A stretch of 64,000 nucleotides of DNA from Candidula unifasciata (GCA_905116865.2 CAJHNH020000791.1:369950-433949), one strand, 5' to 3'; counted from the first letter of the stretch, positions 1 to 62,989 are shown. Numbers and translations are program-made. The notes: generated by a model from the sequence alone, not told the origin.

Positions 1-239
1 CTATCTTGCGTCTTTTCAGTTCATGTGTAAACAGTTTATTTTAATGAAATAAACATAATTGATGATTTTGGTTTAATGTTTCTGTTTAACTAATTAAAGT
101 GAATCTTAGCAGAACTATTTTTTGGCCTACACTATGCTATTAGTGCCATACGTGGATATTTACATCCTCTAATGAACGTGAAACTGTGACAACAGATATA
201 AACGCCTTAGAAGAAGCTGCAGGAGTTTCAACGAAAGAC

Positions 240-545
240 AATACGACTTATTAATACTTATTATACGAAATCAGATAAATGCTAGGAATAAAGCATGTCT
301 TACAGGTCATTAAAGAACAACAAATGAAGTGGTTTGGACACCTAACAAAAATGCCCTGGTACTATCTGCCGCAGCGAGCCACACTGAAACGTTACAACGG
401 GTAAAAAGCGTGTGGAAGACCTAGGACAAAATGGAGTGATGGCATTAAAAGATTAACATCAGTCTTAATAGTGCTCTTGACAGAGCTCATCAATGAAGTT
501 TTTGACACTTCGCTGAGGTACAGGGTGGAGGAGAAGAAGAACACT
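240..545 (+). mobile_element. LINE 3' end fragment (copy 1)
   Basis: Decayed C-terminal part of a non-LTR retrotransposon ORF: translation gives QQMKWFGHL, then PWYYLPQRATLKR and GRP..WSDGIK, broken by stops. It ends in a GA-rich tail (GGAGGAGAAGAAG). The same 3' end lies in the opposite orientation at 50105-50400. Confidence 0.7.
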
Positions 546-1250
546 GTTAATTATTTCAACCAACCAGCATATTAAAAAAAAAAAAGTACAATAAAATGCT
601 CACATTTGCCAATCATTGGGCTTTTAGAAGTAGGTATGTTATCTATTAAACAGAAGTAGATAGGTTAGATTTTTTCTGAGGAAAGTTGCATTTATTCAAG
701 AGAAAATGTTCAGGTTACATTCATTTATAAAATTATTTCATAGTAGTACGTAGCAGAAGTACTTAAGTGATCATTTTTAAAATATTATATGAGACAAGGA
801 AATACAAAATCTTAACATGGATTTGGGATCTTTCCCCAGCCCTGTTACTGCAATCTGAGTGCCTGCTGATATATGCATGTTTGGTTTATGAACAGTTCAG
901 TAATTGATAATAATAACTGCTAATTCATTTAGTTCTGAAACCAATAGTTTGGCTTAATGAACTTTAAAAGTTATTTATGTATGGCGTATTTCTTAGTTGT
1001 CATGGAGGTGTGACATTTTTTGTATATTAATCCTGTCAGAGAGTTTTTGACTCTCAAGTTTGGTATATTTGTGCTCAGAAGTTCTGGGCCATGAAAATGT
1101 TTGCACCAGAGTGAGGCTGATGTGAGTGTGCATCCTCTGCCCCCTTTATTTTCAATTACAGATAAGCATGGTTGACAAGACTGGTACAGAAACTGAACAA
1201 ATGTGGCATTGATACTGTAATATAAATAGGATTTAGGATATGATCGTGTT
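546..1250. other. no recognised feature
   Basis: AT-rich sequence with short A runs and no coding signal that I can support. The long minus-strand reading frame over 971-1411 mostly follows the repeat to the right. Confidence 0.5.
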
Positions 1251-1910
1251 ATGACTCCACACAACATATGTTGGTTGCTGATGATTCCACACAACAGATG
1301 TTGGTTGCTGATTATCAACAGATGTTGGTTGCTGATTATTCCACACAACATATGTTGGTTAGTGATGATTCCACACAACACATATTGTTTGCTGATTATT
1401 CCACACAACATATATTATTTGTTGATGTTCCACACAACATATGTTGGTTAGTGATGATTCCACACAACATATGTTGGTTAGTGATGATTCCACACAACAC
1501 ATATTGGTTGCTGATTATTCCACACAACATATGTTGGTTAGTGATGATTCCACACAACACATATTGGTTGCTGATTATTCCACACAACATATATTGTTTG
1601 CTGAATATTCCACTCATCATGTATTATTTGTTGATGATTCCACACAACATATATTGGTTGTAAAAAAAAACTAATTTATGGTTGGTGATAGTTCCACACA
1701 GCCCATATTGGCTAGTGATGATTCCACACAACATATATTGGTTGTAAAAAAAAACTAATTTATGGTTGGTGATAGTTCCACACAGCCCATATTGGCTAGT
1801 GATGATTCCACACAACATATATTGGTTGTAAAAAAAAACTCATTTATGGTTGGTGATAGTTCCACACAGCCCATATTGGCTAGTGATGATTTCACTCAAC
1901 ACAGCACACA
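1251..1910. repeat. minisatellite, 30-bp unit, with ~88-bp higher-order copies
   Basis: Tandem copies built on TTCCACACAACATATGTTGG plus about 10 more bases. From about 1664 a longer unit of about 88 bp containing an A9 run repeats nearly three times. The 30-bp period is a multiple of three, so several frames stay open without coding. Confidence 0.95.
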
Positions 1911-1924
1911 GCTCAGGATTTAGT

Positions 1925-2335
1925 CTTTGGCAGCCACCTTCACTTCCCATCACACAGTTGGGGATTTAGTCATTCTTTGGCAGCCACCTTCACTTCCCAT
2001 CACACAGTTGGGGATTTCGTCATTCTTTGGGAGCCACCTTCACTTCCCATCACACAGTTGGGGATTTAGTCTTTGGCAGCCACCTTCACTTCCCATCACA
2101 CAGTTGGGGATTTAGTCTTTCTTTGGGAGCCACCTTCACTTCCCACCACACAGGTGGGGATTTAGTCAGTGTGGGACAGCCATCTTCACTTCCCATCACA
2201 CAGTTGGGGATTTAGTCAGTGTGGGACAGCCATCTTCACTTCCCATCACACAGTTGGGGATTTAGTCAGTGTGGGACAGCCACCTTTACTTCCCATCACA
2301 CAGTTGGGGATTTAGTCAGTGTGGGACAGCCAGCT
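1925..2335. repeat. minisatellite, ~40-60-bp units
   Basis: About eight copies containing CTTCACTTCCCATCACACAG and TTGGGGATTTAGTC, with small length changes between copies. Confidence 0.93.
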
Positions 2336-2499
2336 TTACCTCCTAAAACATTTACTGGTACTCATTGTTTGGTGTGAGATGAAACCATATTACTAATTTT
2401 TGAAAATAAAGTTTTACGACAAATCCTTGAACCCATTAAAGATGTTAAGAACTTTGAATGGAGAGTGAGAAGCAACAACAAGTTCATATGTTTAAATCA

Positions 2500-2775
2500 C
2501 CATTGATCACTGACATAATAAACTGAAATGGCCGGGGCATGTTGAGAGATGGTCAAATGACAGAGGTAAAACTTTTTAGACAAGAAAGCTGAATGGTCAT
2601 GGACCATAAGGCTGACCAAGAAGACGATGGAGAGATAATATCCAGACAGACCTGCAAACACTTGGTGTCAGCAGCTGGAAAGAGAAGACCAACCAGAGAG
2701 ATGAATGGAGGTGGGTGATATCTGCAGCATTGAACCTCAGGGGCTCAGAATGCTGAAGAAGAAGAAGACTGACTG
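2500..2775 (+). mobile_element. retrotransposon 3' end with GAA tail
   Basis: Matches in reverse orientation the sequence at 23968-24330 and a worn copy at 39510-39680. The translation resembles the C-terminal end of a LINE ORF (short basic stretch, then ISAA.N). It ends in GAAGAAGAAGAAG. Confidence 0.65.
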
Positions 2776-2804
2776 GGTTGACCACAGTCCTGGTCACATT
2801 TAAG

Positions 2805-2880
2805 AATATGCTTCAGCTTGGATTTGAACCTATACCTACGAGATGAGCAGCCGAGTAACTTTGCCACTGCAGATTGTGTT
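2805..2880 (-). mobile_element. tRNA-derived SINE head, decayed
   Basis: Reverse-complement reading shows a weak B-box-like GGTTCAAATCC and an A-box-like part. Similar pieces occur at 38755-38825 and 53690-53735. No body or tail is clear. Confidence 0.35.
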
Positions 2881-3213
2881 ACCCATATTAAGGCTGATTT
2901 CCACTTATGAATTTACAATACTGTTTAATACAATATTTGTAACGTAATTTTTGTTTTTACTCCAGTATTTTTTTTTGTTTTTTTTGTTTTGTTTTGTATT
3001 TTCTATACAATCTCAGAAATAAACCTGCTATGTCACGGTCACACTGAGTCCATTGTCTATGAACTTCAGTATATCGTTTGACATCAGAACCATCGTTTTT
3101 TTAATCTGCTTTATTTTGCAATATTGATTTGTTTCTTTAAGCCAACTGTAAACTCATCGTCATCACGTGGCATATCTTTGCAGATCATTGGTCTCATAAT
3201 ATTTCATCTAAGT

Positions 3214-3410
3214 TAGCGGTTCTCAACCTGTGTGTTGCGACCCTCTTTTAGGTCGAACGACCCTTTTGCTGGTGCAGCCAAAGACCATAGTAAAACGTAG
3301 TCACTGAATTATGAAGTAGCAACCAAAAAAAATGTATTGTTGGGGGTAAACACAATATGAGGAGGAGCTGTATTAAAGGGTTGCCACATTAGAGAGGTTG
3401 AGAACCCCTG
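3214..3410. mobile_element. SPIN-like hAT (Buster-group) MITE, 197 bp
   Basis: Starts TAGCGGTTCTCAACCTGTG and ends GGTTGAGAACCCCTG, which are hAT-type inverted ends. Interior words such as GGTCGAACGACCC and CTGTATTAAAGGGTTGC agree with my memory of the SPIN non-autonomous consensus. It is flanked by ATCTAAGT (3206-3213) and ATCTACAT (3411-3418): 8 bp with 6 matches and a central TA, as expected of Buster-type target duplications. No transposase is present. Confidence 0.8.
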
Positions 3411-3719
3411 ATCTACATGATTCTTGATCCTTTGCCTTGCCAGTTGACATGCTTTATACGTTATCCTGTTTACATCCAGTTTTTGTCTGTTCTGTCAATT
3501 TGTAGTTGCTTTGAATGTCATGATCAGTTACTGTAACTGTTGTTTTTATTGTGGATATTCTGCTGTGTGTTGTCAAAAATGTGAGCATTCAGATGTTTTA
3601 TCTTGCTGAATGCCATACTTGTTAGAAGCAGGCACTAGATCTGCATAGTTCTTCCTGTTTTCATTTTCCAATTCTGCTCTTGATCCCTAATGGCGTATAG
3701 ACCCTAAATCTACCCACGC

Positions 3720-4290
3720 CATGCTGTCCTCTCATTTGCCCATTTTTCTGCAGGCTGTCCTCTCGTTTGCCCATCTTGCTGCAAGCTTTCCTCTCGTTTG
3801 CCCATCTTGCTGCAGGCTGTCCTCTCATTTGCCCATCTTGCTGCAGGCTATCCTCTTGATTGCCCATCTTGCTGCAGGCTGTCCTCTCGTTTGCCCATCT
3901 TGCTGCAGGCTTTCCTCTCATTTGCCCATCTTGCTGCAGGCTGTCCTCTCGTTTGCCCATCTTGCTGCAAGCTTTCCTCTCGTTTGCCCATCTTGCTGCA
4001 GGCTGTCCTCTCATTTGCCCATCTTGCTGCAGGCTGTCCTCTTGATTGCCCATCTTGCTGCAGGCTGTCCTCTCGTTTGCCCATCTTGCTGCAGGCTTTC
4101 CTCTCATTTTCCCATCTTGCTGCAGGCTTTCCTCTCGTTTGCCCATCTTGCTGCAAGCTGTCCTCTCGTTTGCCCATCTTGCTGCAAGCTGTCCTCTCAT
4201 TTGCCCATCTTGCTGCAGGCTGTCCTCTCGTTTGCCTATCTTGCTGCAGGCTGTCGTCTCATTTTACTATCTAGCTGCAGACTGTCCTAT
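3720..4290. repeat. minisatellite, 31-bp unit
   Basis: About 18 copies containing GCCCATCTTGCTGCAGGCTG with C/T and G/A variants. Because 31 is not a multiple of three the frames rotate, which explains overlapping open frames on both strands. I do not consider it coding. Confidence 0.95.
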
Positions 4291-4676
4291 GGTTATTTAC
4301 CTTCATGTATAATTCCTTTGTCCATGTGCATTTAGGTAGCTCTCTGTCTGTGTGCCCTGTGGTGTCTAGTGCAAGAATATTCTAATGATGCAGTTATCGT
4401 CTGATCTCAACGTTTATGTGCCGGGCTACCATCTTGTCATCACCTTGATGTACTGATGTTTATATATCATTTACACTTTGTATTTGATGTCAGTAGAAGT
4501 CTCTTTCCTCACCATAGTTATTTCCAGTTCAGTTCAGTCTTATGCATGTTTGTAAGGCTGCCATTCACTTAATTATTCATTTTATGGATAAAAAAACCTA
4601 CCCACAGAAGCTTGTTAAAAAAAAAAAGACATGTTTCAACAAACAGTTACGCCTGAGAAGCCGGGTGTATACTTAA

Positions 4677-4814
4677 CTCTTTGAGTCCCAAGGAACGCAT
4701 CATGCGTTCATAGGTTACTGACTAGAAGCCCAATGAACGCATGATGCACCGATTTTACGTCTCTCTTGTCTACCCCTTGAGTCTGTGATGCTAAACCCTC
4801 TGGGACTCAAAGAG
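4677..4814. mobile_element. piggyBac-like MITE, 138 bp
   Basis: Perfect 14-bp inverted ends CTCTTTGAGTCCCA (4677-4690) and TGGGACTCAAAGAG (4801-4814), flanked by TTAA at 4673-4676 and 4815-4818. A TTAA target is the hallmark of piggyBac transposition. The interior has further palindromic words (CGCATCATGCG, CGCATGATGC). Confidence 0.7.
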
Positions 4815-5139
4815 TTAATCATCACAACTGTACCTGCAGTATGACAGTGACCCTGTATTTCAAATATTGTGAGTGAATGAGTTGAAACCACTGACAAAAT
4901 TTATTGTGTTTGAGGTCAGTTTCTGCTTGAACCACTTCAGACTGATGTCATTCTCCACATCCTGTGTGAATTTGTGTGCCTGTTATTCTTCTTCATGATG
5001 ATCTGCTAACATCCTGCTCTGACTTACCCTGACTCATTGTCTTGTTGGGTTTTCCCCCACATTCAGATACTCATACTATTCAAGTGCTGTTTCTGCTTAG
5101 TGCTCTCTGTACCTTTTTGCTGCCAGGTTCAGTTGGCAG

Positions 5140-5300
5140 AAGCGTATTTAGTTTCATTGACTGATTGACAACAAAATGCCGCCAGGTTCAGTTTGCAGAA
5201 ACATATTCAGTTTCATTTGACTGATTGACAAAAAAAATACAGGGCTCAGTTTGCAGAAAAGTGTTCAGTTTCATTGACTGATTGACAACAAAATAAATTT
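5140..5300. repeat. short tandem repeat, ~60-bp unit, about 2.5 copies
   Basis: Copies share CAGGTTCAGTTTGCAGAAAC and TTTCATTGACTGATTGACAA. Confidence 0.85.
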
Positions 5301-5383
5301 GTGTATTTTGAGTTGAGTTCATTCTCTGGTCTTTATTCCGAATTGAAGCACATGCTGCACCAAACTCACACCATGTTATTGTT

Positions 5384-5760
5384 TGCCACCCCATGCAGCT
5401 CCTTCTAGCTCATGCCTTGTTATTTTTTGCCACCCCCTGCAGCTCATGTCTTGTTATTGTTTGCCACCCCCTGCAGCTCATGTCTTGTTATGTTTGCCAC
5501 CCCCTGCAGCTCCTTCTAGCTCATGCCTTGTTATTTTTTTGCCACCCCCTGCAGCTCATGTCTTGTTATGTTTTGCCACCCCCTACAGCTCCTTTTAGCT
5601 CATGCCTTGTTATTTTTTGCCACCCCCTGCGGCTCATGTCTTGTTATTTGTTGCCACCCACTGCAGCTCCTTTTAGCTCATGCCTTGTTATGTTTTGCCA
5701 CCTCCTGCAGCTCCTTTTAGCTCATGCCTTGTTATTTTTTGCCATCCCTAGCAGTATTTC
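5384..5760. repeat. minisatellite, alternating ~30- and ~50-bp units
   Basis: Repeats of TTGCCACCCCCTGCAGCTC followed by ATGCCTTGTTATTTT, with or without a CTTCTAGCT insert. It is pyrimidine-rich and not coding. Confidence 0.93.
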
Positions 5761-5879
5761 ACATCCCTTCTATGTTATTTATCTGTCTCTAATTCCCTTC
5801 TCTCTATGTTTGAAGGTGTCCCTCTATTTCATTTTTCCTGTGAATCCCAGGGAAAAAAGCATTCAAGAAATACTTCTTG

Positions 5880-6060
5880 TTTGCTTTTACCGGTCGCAAC
5901 AAACTTTGGCAAAGTTATGTTCTTCATTCACTTCTGGACTTTGGTCCTGTTTCAGAACTTGATTTGTGCATGCACATCTGTTTTACAGATCTGGCCTATT
6001 TGTATGTAGACTATTAATTCCTCACCTCTTAGGTAGATGCATCGAAGGATACAGTCCTAC
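5880..6060. repeat. dispersed repeat, copy 1
   Basis: Shares many words (CTTCTGGACTTTGG, TTTACAGATCTGGC, TATTTGTA) with 15345-15540. Probably part of an interspersed element; the class is unknown. Confidence 0.55.
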
Positions 6061-6261
6061 TTTGCCAACCTTTTAGACAGGCTTGTTGTGAGGGGCGCAA
6101 TAGGTCTGTTCCCCCCTCCCCTTTCCAAGCTCCATCCCAACAAACAAAAAATTGCAGCCCCTGAACCCACATGAGAAGAGTTATACAGTTATCAGGTGTG
6201 ATCAACTATAATCTTCCTAGCCAAACTAGGTCATGTTCCATTGATAGATTTTTTAAGACTC

Positions 6262-6279
6262 GGGGGGGGGGGGGGGGTT
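6262..6279. repeat. poly-G run
   Basis: About 17 consecutive G. Other G or C runs over 10 bases occur near 23617, 26907, 44888, 47427 and 63403. Confidence 0.9.
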
Positions 6280-6649
6280 TATGGCTACGTTGTGTGCTTT
6301 TTGGCTTGTCTTGCATTTACGTTTTTCTTCCAAAAAAGAGAATGCCTGTTACATAGGTTGCAGCACTCTCTAAGGGAGTTGTGGATTAGACCCATTCTAA
6401 ATGTTTTTGTAGTGTTAAAAGGATTGGCATTCTTAAATATACAACATGGGATATCAACACATTCCGGAACACCCTTCTAGCAGTGTGTGAAGGTCGGATG
6501 ACTGGATGTCTACCAGTCAGAAGAGAGCTAGTGTGTAACGTGGGGAGATTATAGTGGAACTAACCCAGTTATTCAATGAACGAACAAACTTTATTTTCAA
6601 AGGGTCACAAATTAGGCACGCAGGCCTGTCTTACATTCGGCCCTTCTAA

Positions 6650-6890
6650 ACACATACACACGCAAACCCATTCACTCATTTACACACACACATAGTCACC
6701 CAATACACACATACATACACATCCCCATACATACATACATGCACACACACACACACACATATATGTGTACATACACACATGCATACACACATAATACATA
6801 CATACATACACACATAATACATACATACACACAGGCACGCATACACACGCGTGCACACACACACACACACACACACGTGTGTGTGTTTTG
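6650..6890. repeat. CA / CATA microsatellite tract
   Basis: Imperfect (CA)n and (CATA)n ending in a perfect (CA)n-CGTGTG. It sits at the 3' end of the antisense LINE that follows; a similar tract (9005-9170) lies just past the other end. Confidence 0.92.
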
Positions 6891-6892
6891 TC

Positions 6893-8896
6893 CATTAAGA
6901 TGATGATGACCACTCTTTTTCATCAAGTATGAGTACGAAGATGACTGATGAGGCCGATGCGGGCCTGAAAATTTCTTGGACAGTGAGGACGGGGAATGAG
7001 CGTTGTGCCAGGGAGAGGATCTCCTGCAGTCGCCTTTCTGTCCATCCTATTCTTAATAAGTCTTTCTGTTCTGTTTGCTTCACATGTAGCCGCACCCTTG
7101 TGTAGAGCTCAACGCCATGCATTTCAGTCTTGAAAGGCAACCTCCCAATTGGTGTCATTCATCCCAAATGCTTTGAGTGAAGACTTCAAGATGTCCTTAA
7201 AGCGTTTCTTTTGCCCACCTTGAGAACATTTTCCATTTTGCAGCTCATAGAAAAGTTCATTTTGGGAGCCTGTGATCTAGCATGCGTGTCTCATGACCAG
7301 CCCAATGAATTTGATACTGCATCAGTAGAGTGTGGATGCTGGGCATGGCTGCTTTCTCAAGGACTATGGTATCAGGTACTTTGTCTTGCCATCTGATCTG
7401 CATTAGTTTTCTAAGGCAGACTGTGTGAAATTGGTTAAACTTTCTAGCCTGGCGCTGGTATACAGTCCATGTTTCGCATGGGTACAGCAGTGTAGTTAAT
7501 ACAACTGCTCTGTATACTTTAAACTTTGTCTGCAGGGTTATCTGTCTGTTCCAAACATTTTTGTACAATCTGCCAAAGGCAACGCTAGCCCTAAAGATCC
7601 TTGCAATTACTTCGTCATCAATTGTGGCGCTCTGTATGTGAATTTCCTGACAACGTTTAATCTGTAGCCATTCACTGTCATATTGGGCTCAAAGTATCTT
7701 TGCCCTAGGGCTGGCTGGTTCAAAACTACACTTTTATCTTTGTTAATGATGAGCCCAAAGTTTGTACAGGCATCACTGAATTTGTTGATGTTGTGCTGCA
7801 TATCTTCTTCTGTGTTGGCATAAAGGGCACAATCGTCGGCAAACAGGAGCTCCCAGACGGTGTCTTATTTAGTTTTTTTTTTTTGCTTTCAGTCTCCTGA
7901 GGTTGAACAGCTTTCCATCCATGCGGTAATTTATGTCGATTCCAGTGCAATCATTTACAAAGGCATCAGTCAGCATGGCTGAAAGTAACAGACTGAACAG
8001 TGACGGTGCAAGCACGCTGCCCTGTTTGACTCTGTTTGTAACAGGAAAGGACTCTGACTGTTCGCCGTTATCCTGCACTCTTGCTTGCATGCCATCATGA
8101 AACTGATGCACTATCTGGATGAACTTGTGTGGGCAACCAAATTTCTCCATAATCCTCCAGAGTCCATCTCGATTTACTGTGTCAAATGCTTTCTTAAGAT
8201 CAATAAAGGTGGAAAACATGTTCGAATTCTGTTCTTCACATTTCTCTTGCAGCTGTCTAGCAGCGAAAATCATATCAATAGTTCCACGATCTTTTCTAAA
8301 ACCACACAGACTTTCAGGAAGGAGACTTTTGTCGAGATGAGCTGTGAGACGACCCAGAACAATCTTGACAAGAATCTTTCCGGCAACTGAAAGCAGTGAG
8401 ATACCTCGGTGGTTATCACAGGACTGACGGTTTCCTTTACGTTTGTACAGGTGAATTATTACTGTGTCCTTAAGATCCTGTGGGATGGTCTCACTCTCCG
8501 AAATTCTTTGAAATATCTTGTGTAGCTGCTCAGTCAGAACTGGACCACCCACTTTGAAGACTTTAGCTGGAATAGCATCTGGACCAGGCGCCTTTCCATT
8601 GGAAAGATGATGTATAGCTTTTATGGTTTCTCTGTTGTAGGTTGATCTGCCAATGAATCCTTGATAGGAATCTGGGGCAGGCGTTTGATGGCTTCATCGT
8701 TTATGGATGATGTGTGGTTTAGTACGTAGTTAAAGTGTTCGACCCAGCGCTTGAGGATTTCTTTTTTGTCTTCGATAAGAGTCTTGCCGTCCGCACCAAA
8801 AAGGAGAGCAGAGACTGATGGGACTGGGCCATAGACTGCCTTTAGAGATTCATACATGTTTTTCATATCATGTCTGTTGGCAAAGTTCTGGATCTC
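6893..8896 (-). mobile_element. LINE with reverse transcriptase, 5'-truncated pseudogene
   Basis: Minus-strand reverse transcriptase of a non-LTR retrotransposon. From 8550 downward I read HRGISLLSVAGKIL, GFRKDRGTIDMIF, IDLKKAFDTVNR, VKQGSVLAPSLFS, then LLFADDCALYANTEEDMQ after a frame break at the T run 7871-7884. A thumb-like CETWTVYQRQ follows near 7460. The endonuclease part is missing and several frameshifts are present, so it is dead. Confidence 0.9.
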
Positions 8897-9004
8897 GTCT
8901 CATGCTGGCAGCTACGTGCAGCCATAGGTGAGAGCTGAGTGTCTAAAAAGGACATATCAGCCTCCCCAACCAGAGGTACTACCAATAACTGACACCCCAT
9001 AACC

Positions 9005-9175
9005 TCCACATACATACATGCATACACACAAATACACTCATACACTCATACACACAGTCACCCACACAGGCACACTCTCACAAACACACATTCTAAAACA
9101 CACAACCATACAACCCAGACACACAAACACACACAGCTATACAGACACAAACACACACTCTAAGACACACACGCT
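9005..9175. repeat. CA-rich microsatellite
   Basis: Imperfect (CA)n with ACTCATACAC and CACACA words. Confidence 0.9.
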
Positions 9176-10065
9176 CCTGTTTTCACTTTAACTGAGAAAC
9201 TTTTGCATTTAATCATGCTTCTAACAAGATCAAGGGGAAGTAATCAGTATGCTTTCATTAGAATGTGTGGTGACTATAACGACTCTCAACCCTGTGCTGA
9301 GTGAGAGTGAACCCTGTTAACATCTGAGTCAGTGGTGGGCACTGAAACCTCAGCTCCCATTAAAGGGGTGTCATTTACATTACTGGTAGGAAAAACTAGT
9401 TGCCAGCTAGAGCTTGCTAATTTTTCTTTGTTAAAGAGTAATATCATGTGCAATCAATGCTGGCATTAGAGGTTAGAAATATAAACAAAAGTCCTGCTGT
9501 TAGAGCCTAGAAATATAAACAATATCCTGCCATTTGAGTTTAGGTGAGTAAACAATAGAAATCTTGCAGACAATAGACAACCAGTGTAGCTAGCTACATG
9601 ATGTCTTCTTTCATTCCTAGCATGTCTGTGTTAATTGATGATATTGTGCTGCTAGTTATCATTTCTAGAATATGAATTATTGATAAATATTTACAATATA
9701 GATGATCCCATGTGGCCATCTTTCACAGTGTAGATTTCCAGTCATTTTCTAGAAGTCATGTCTTAGAAGAATCAATGTTTGCTAAACAGTGGCTTGGCAG
9801 GAAGGCTTGTCTGCATTTAGTCAGCTGCAAACAGCATTGTCTGTTTTGGTTTATTTGTTTTGTAAACATTCATTTTCATCACGTGTAAATGTCTCCATAA
9901 GTACTCTGGTCTCTTCCCTTACATCATACCGGGAGAATTTTGGCACAGCGCACAAGCTCTGTAGCTCAGGTGAAGATCCCAGTATGTGTATACAAGAACC
10001 ACACATGCTGTAAATATCTTGTTATTTTTACTTCTACCTTGGCATCTTTGTCTGAGCAGTGGCCT
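9176..10065. other. no recognised feature
   Basis: Only a local threefold partial repeat around AGAAATATAAACAA (9470-9560) stands out. No coding sequence is supported. Confidence 0.45.
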
Positions 10066-10069
10066 GAGG

Positions 10070-10145
10070 AGCGGCTGGCCAGATGGTTGAAATGCTGGGC
10101 TGTCATGCCGGAGACTTGAGTTTGATCCCCACAAGGGATGGAGAA
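10070..10145 (+). mobile_element. tRNA-derived SINE head
   Basis: TGGCCAGATGGTTGAAATGC resembles an A box and GAGTTTGATCCCC (about 10117-10129) a B box, with tRNA-like spacing. A true tRNA is unlikely because stem pairing is poor. Confidence 0.5.
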
Positions 10146-10344
10146 TTTTTCTGTCTGGGGGTCACAATAAATATTCTAATCTGCACTGTTTGTAGTGTGA
10201 CCTTAACTAGCCATGTGACCTTCACTAGCCATGTGACCTATACCTCCAGGTAGTAAATGCTGGCAGTAGAGATGGCAATCTCTGCTACCTGAATTTTTTG
10301 GTTTCCAATTGGGAGGGATTTGTAGCATGCACAGGAGTCCTTTG

Positions 10345-11300
10345 TCTCGTGTATTCATGTCTAAACCACAGACTAAAGATCACATATCTCCTATGTGTAG
10401 TGTATCCATGTCTAAACCACAGGCTAAAGATCACATATCTCCTCTGTGTAGTGTATCCATGTCTAAACCACAGGCTGAAGATCACATATCTCCTATGTGT
10501 AGTGTATCAATGTCTTAGACACAGGCTAAAGATCACATATCTCCTATGTGTAGTGTATCCATGTCTAAACCACAGGCTGAAGATCACATATCTCCTATGT
10601 GTAGTGTATCCATGTCTAAACCACAGGCTGAAGATCACATATCTCCTATGTGTAGTGTATCCATGTCTAAACCACAGGCTAAAGATCACATATCTCCTAT
10701 GTGTAGTGTATCCATGTCTAAACCACAGGCTGAAGATCACATATCTCCTATGTGTAGTGTATCAATGTCTTAGACACAGGCTAAAGATCACATATCTCCT
10801 ATGTGTAGTGTATCCATGTCTAAACCACAGGCTGAAGATCACATATCTCCTATGTGTAGTGTATCCATGTCTAAACCACAGGCTGAAGATCACATATCTC
10901 CTTTGTGTAGTGTATCCATGTCTAAACCACAGGCTAAAGATCACATATCTCCTATGTGTAGTGTATCCATGTCTTAGACACAGGCTAAAGATCACCTGTC
11001 CCCTCTGTGTAGTGTATCAATGTCTAAACCACAGGCTGAAGATCACATATCTCCTATGTGTAGTGCATCCATGTCTTAGACACAGGCTAAAGATCACATT
11101 ATCTCCTTTTTGTAGTGTATCAATGTCTAAACCATAGGCTAAAGATCACATATCTCCCCTGTATTCTGTATCAATGTCTAAGACACAGGCTAAAGATCAC
11201 ATTATCTCCTTTGTGTAGTGTATCTATATCTAAACCACTGGCTGAAGATCACAGAGCTCCTCTGTGTTGTGTAGCCATGTCTGAATCACTGTCTGAAGAT
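10345..11300. repeat. minisatellite, 51-bp unit
   Basis: About 18 copies containing ATGTCTAAACCACAGGCTG and AAGATCACATATCTCCT. Since 51 is 3 x 17, a 279-codon frame stays open through it. The frame has no initiator context or domain, so I treat it as non-coding. Confidence 0.95.
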
Positions 11301-12012
11301 CACAGGGGATTATACCGTCAGCTGTCTATTTGTGTACATATGCAAGTGTGCACCACCTCAGGTCTGCTAGAGCCAGAGACTAGTATGGCCATCTTGAACC
11401 CTCTGTATTCATTGTTGTGTTGCTTTTGACAGAACATGAATTACTTAAGAGTAAGAAAAGCTACAGTATGAAGAGTTACAATAACACGTCAGCGTACAAA
11501 ACAAATGCAGTTCTCTACCCATATGAGACTCTGGCATTAATTAGCATTCAGCCTCACAGTAGCAGGAGTATTAGCAAGTATAATTGCTCCAATCTCCAGT
11601 GAAGCTAAATATCCCTGATTGGGGATTTCTGAGCAGTGTGATGGAGTTAATTGTTCAAGCCGTGACTCATTTTGTCTAGAGAACCATTGTTACCTACTAC
11701 TTGTGCGCTCTTGCTGTGCTAGTTATAATAATAAAGTGAGTTCATTCAGTCAGTTTTTCATAATGAATTTAAAGTTGCTGCTGTTTATTTTTCCAGCTTC
11801 GAGGATGTGTTGTGATTATTTTTGTGTGTTTAAAAAAATAATACTTTTAACACATTATATATATATAGTTGGTTAAAGGCGCATGCTCCTTTGATGGCTT
11901 AAGAGCAGAAAAAAAGAATGTAGGTGTATGTGTGTTTAATCACTAGCTGATTTATTTTTTCAACAGAAGTAATTGTCATCAGCTAATTGTCCCTGATATT
12001 TATCTTCTGCAG
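11301..12012. other. region just upstream of the receptor gene, no recognised feature
   Basis: Mostly unique sequence with a short (AT)n near 11860. It may hold part of intron 1 or the promoter, but I can point to no specific element. Confidence 0.4.
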
Positions 12013-12147
12013 CTTCCAGGGAGAAAGAGAATGTCACATGCTGTCAAGCGGAGATGATTTGGATCTTTAACTGTATAGTCCTAGCAAGAGGGCAATATTG
12101 CCTGATGGCTGCACTTGTGTAAATGTGCCTGGGATTAGGATAGTAAG
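12013..12147 (+). other. probable 5'UTR part of exon 1 with its 3' splice site
   Basis: A pyrimidine-rich stretch ending TATCTTCTGCAG at 12012 looks like an acceptor that would place the first coding exon at 12013 and imply a non-coding exon further upstream. An alternative acceptor TTTTTTCAACAG ends near 11966. The start ATG at 12148 has A at -3 and G at +4, a good animal start context, and is followed at once by a hydrophobic signal peptide. Transcript evidence would decide. I see no TATA box or clear promoter. Confidence 0.4.

Positions 12148-62989
<50,842 letters not shown>

Noticed and set aside
3661..4335. Overlapping open frames of 100-204 codons on both strands
   Set aside because: A 31-bp minisatellite cycles through all frames; low-complexity translation only.
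10070..10145. Functional tRNA gene
   Set aside because: Only box-like motifs are present; the acceptor and other stems do not pair well, so a SINE head is more likely.
10298..11137. 279-codon plus-strand open frame
   Set aside because: Produced by a 51-bp repeat (17 codons); both strands are open and nothing resembles a protein domain.
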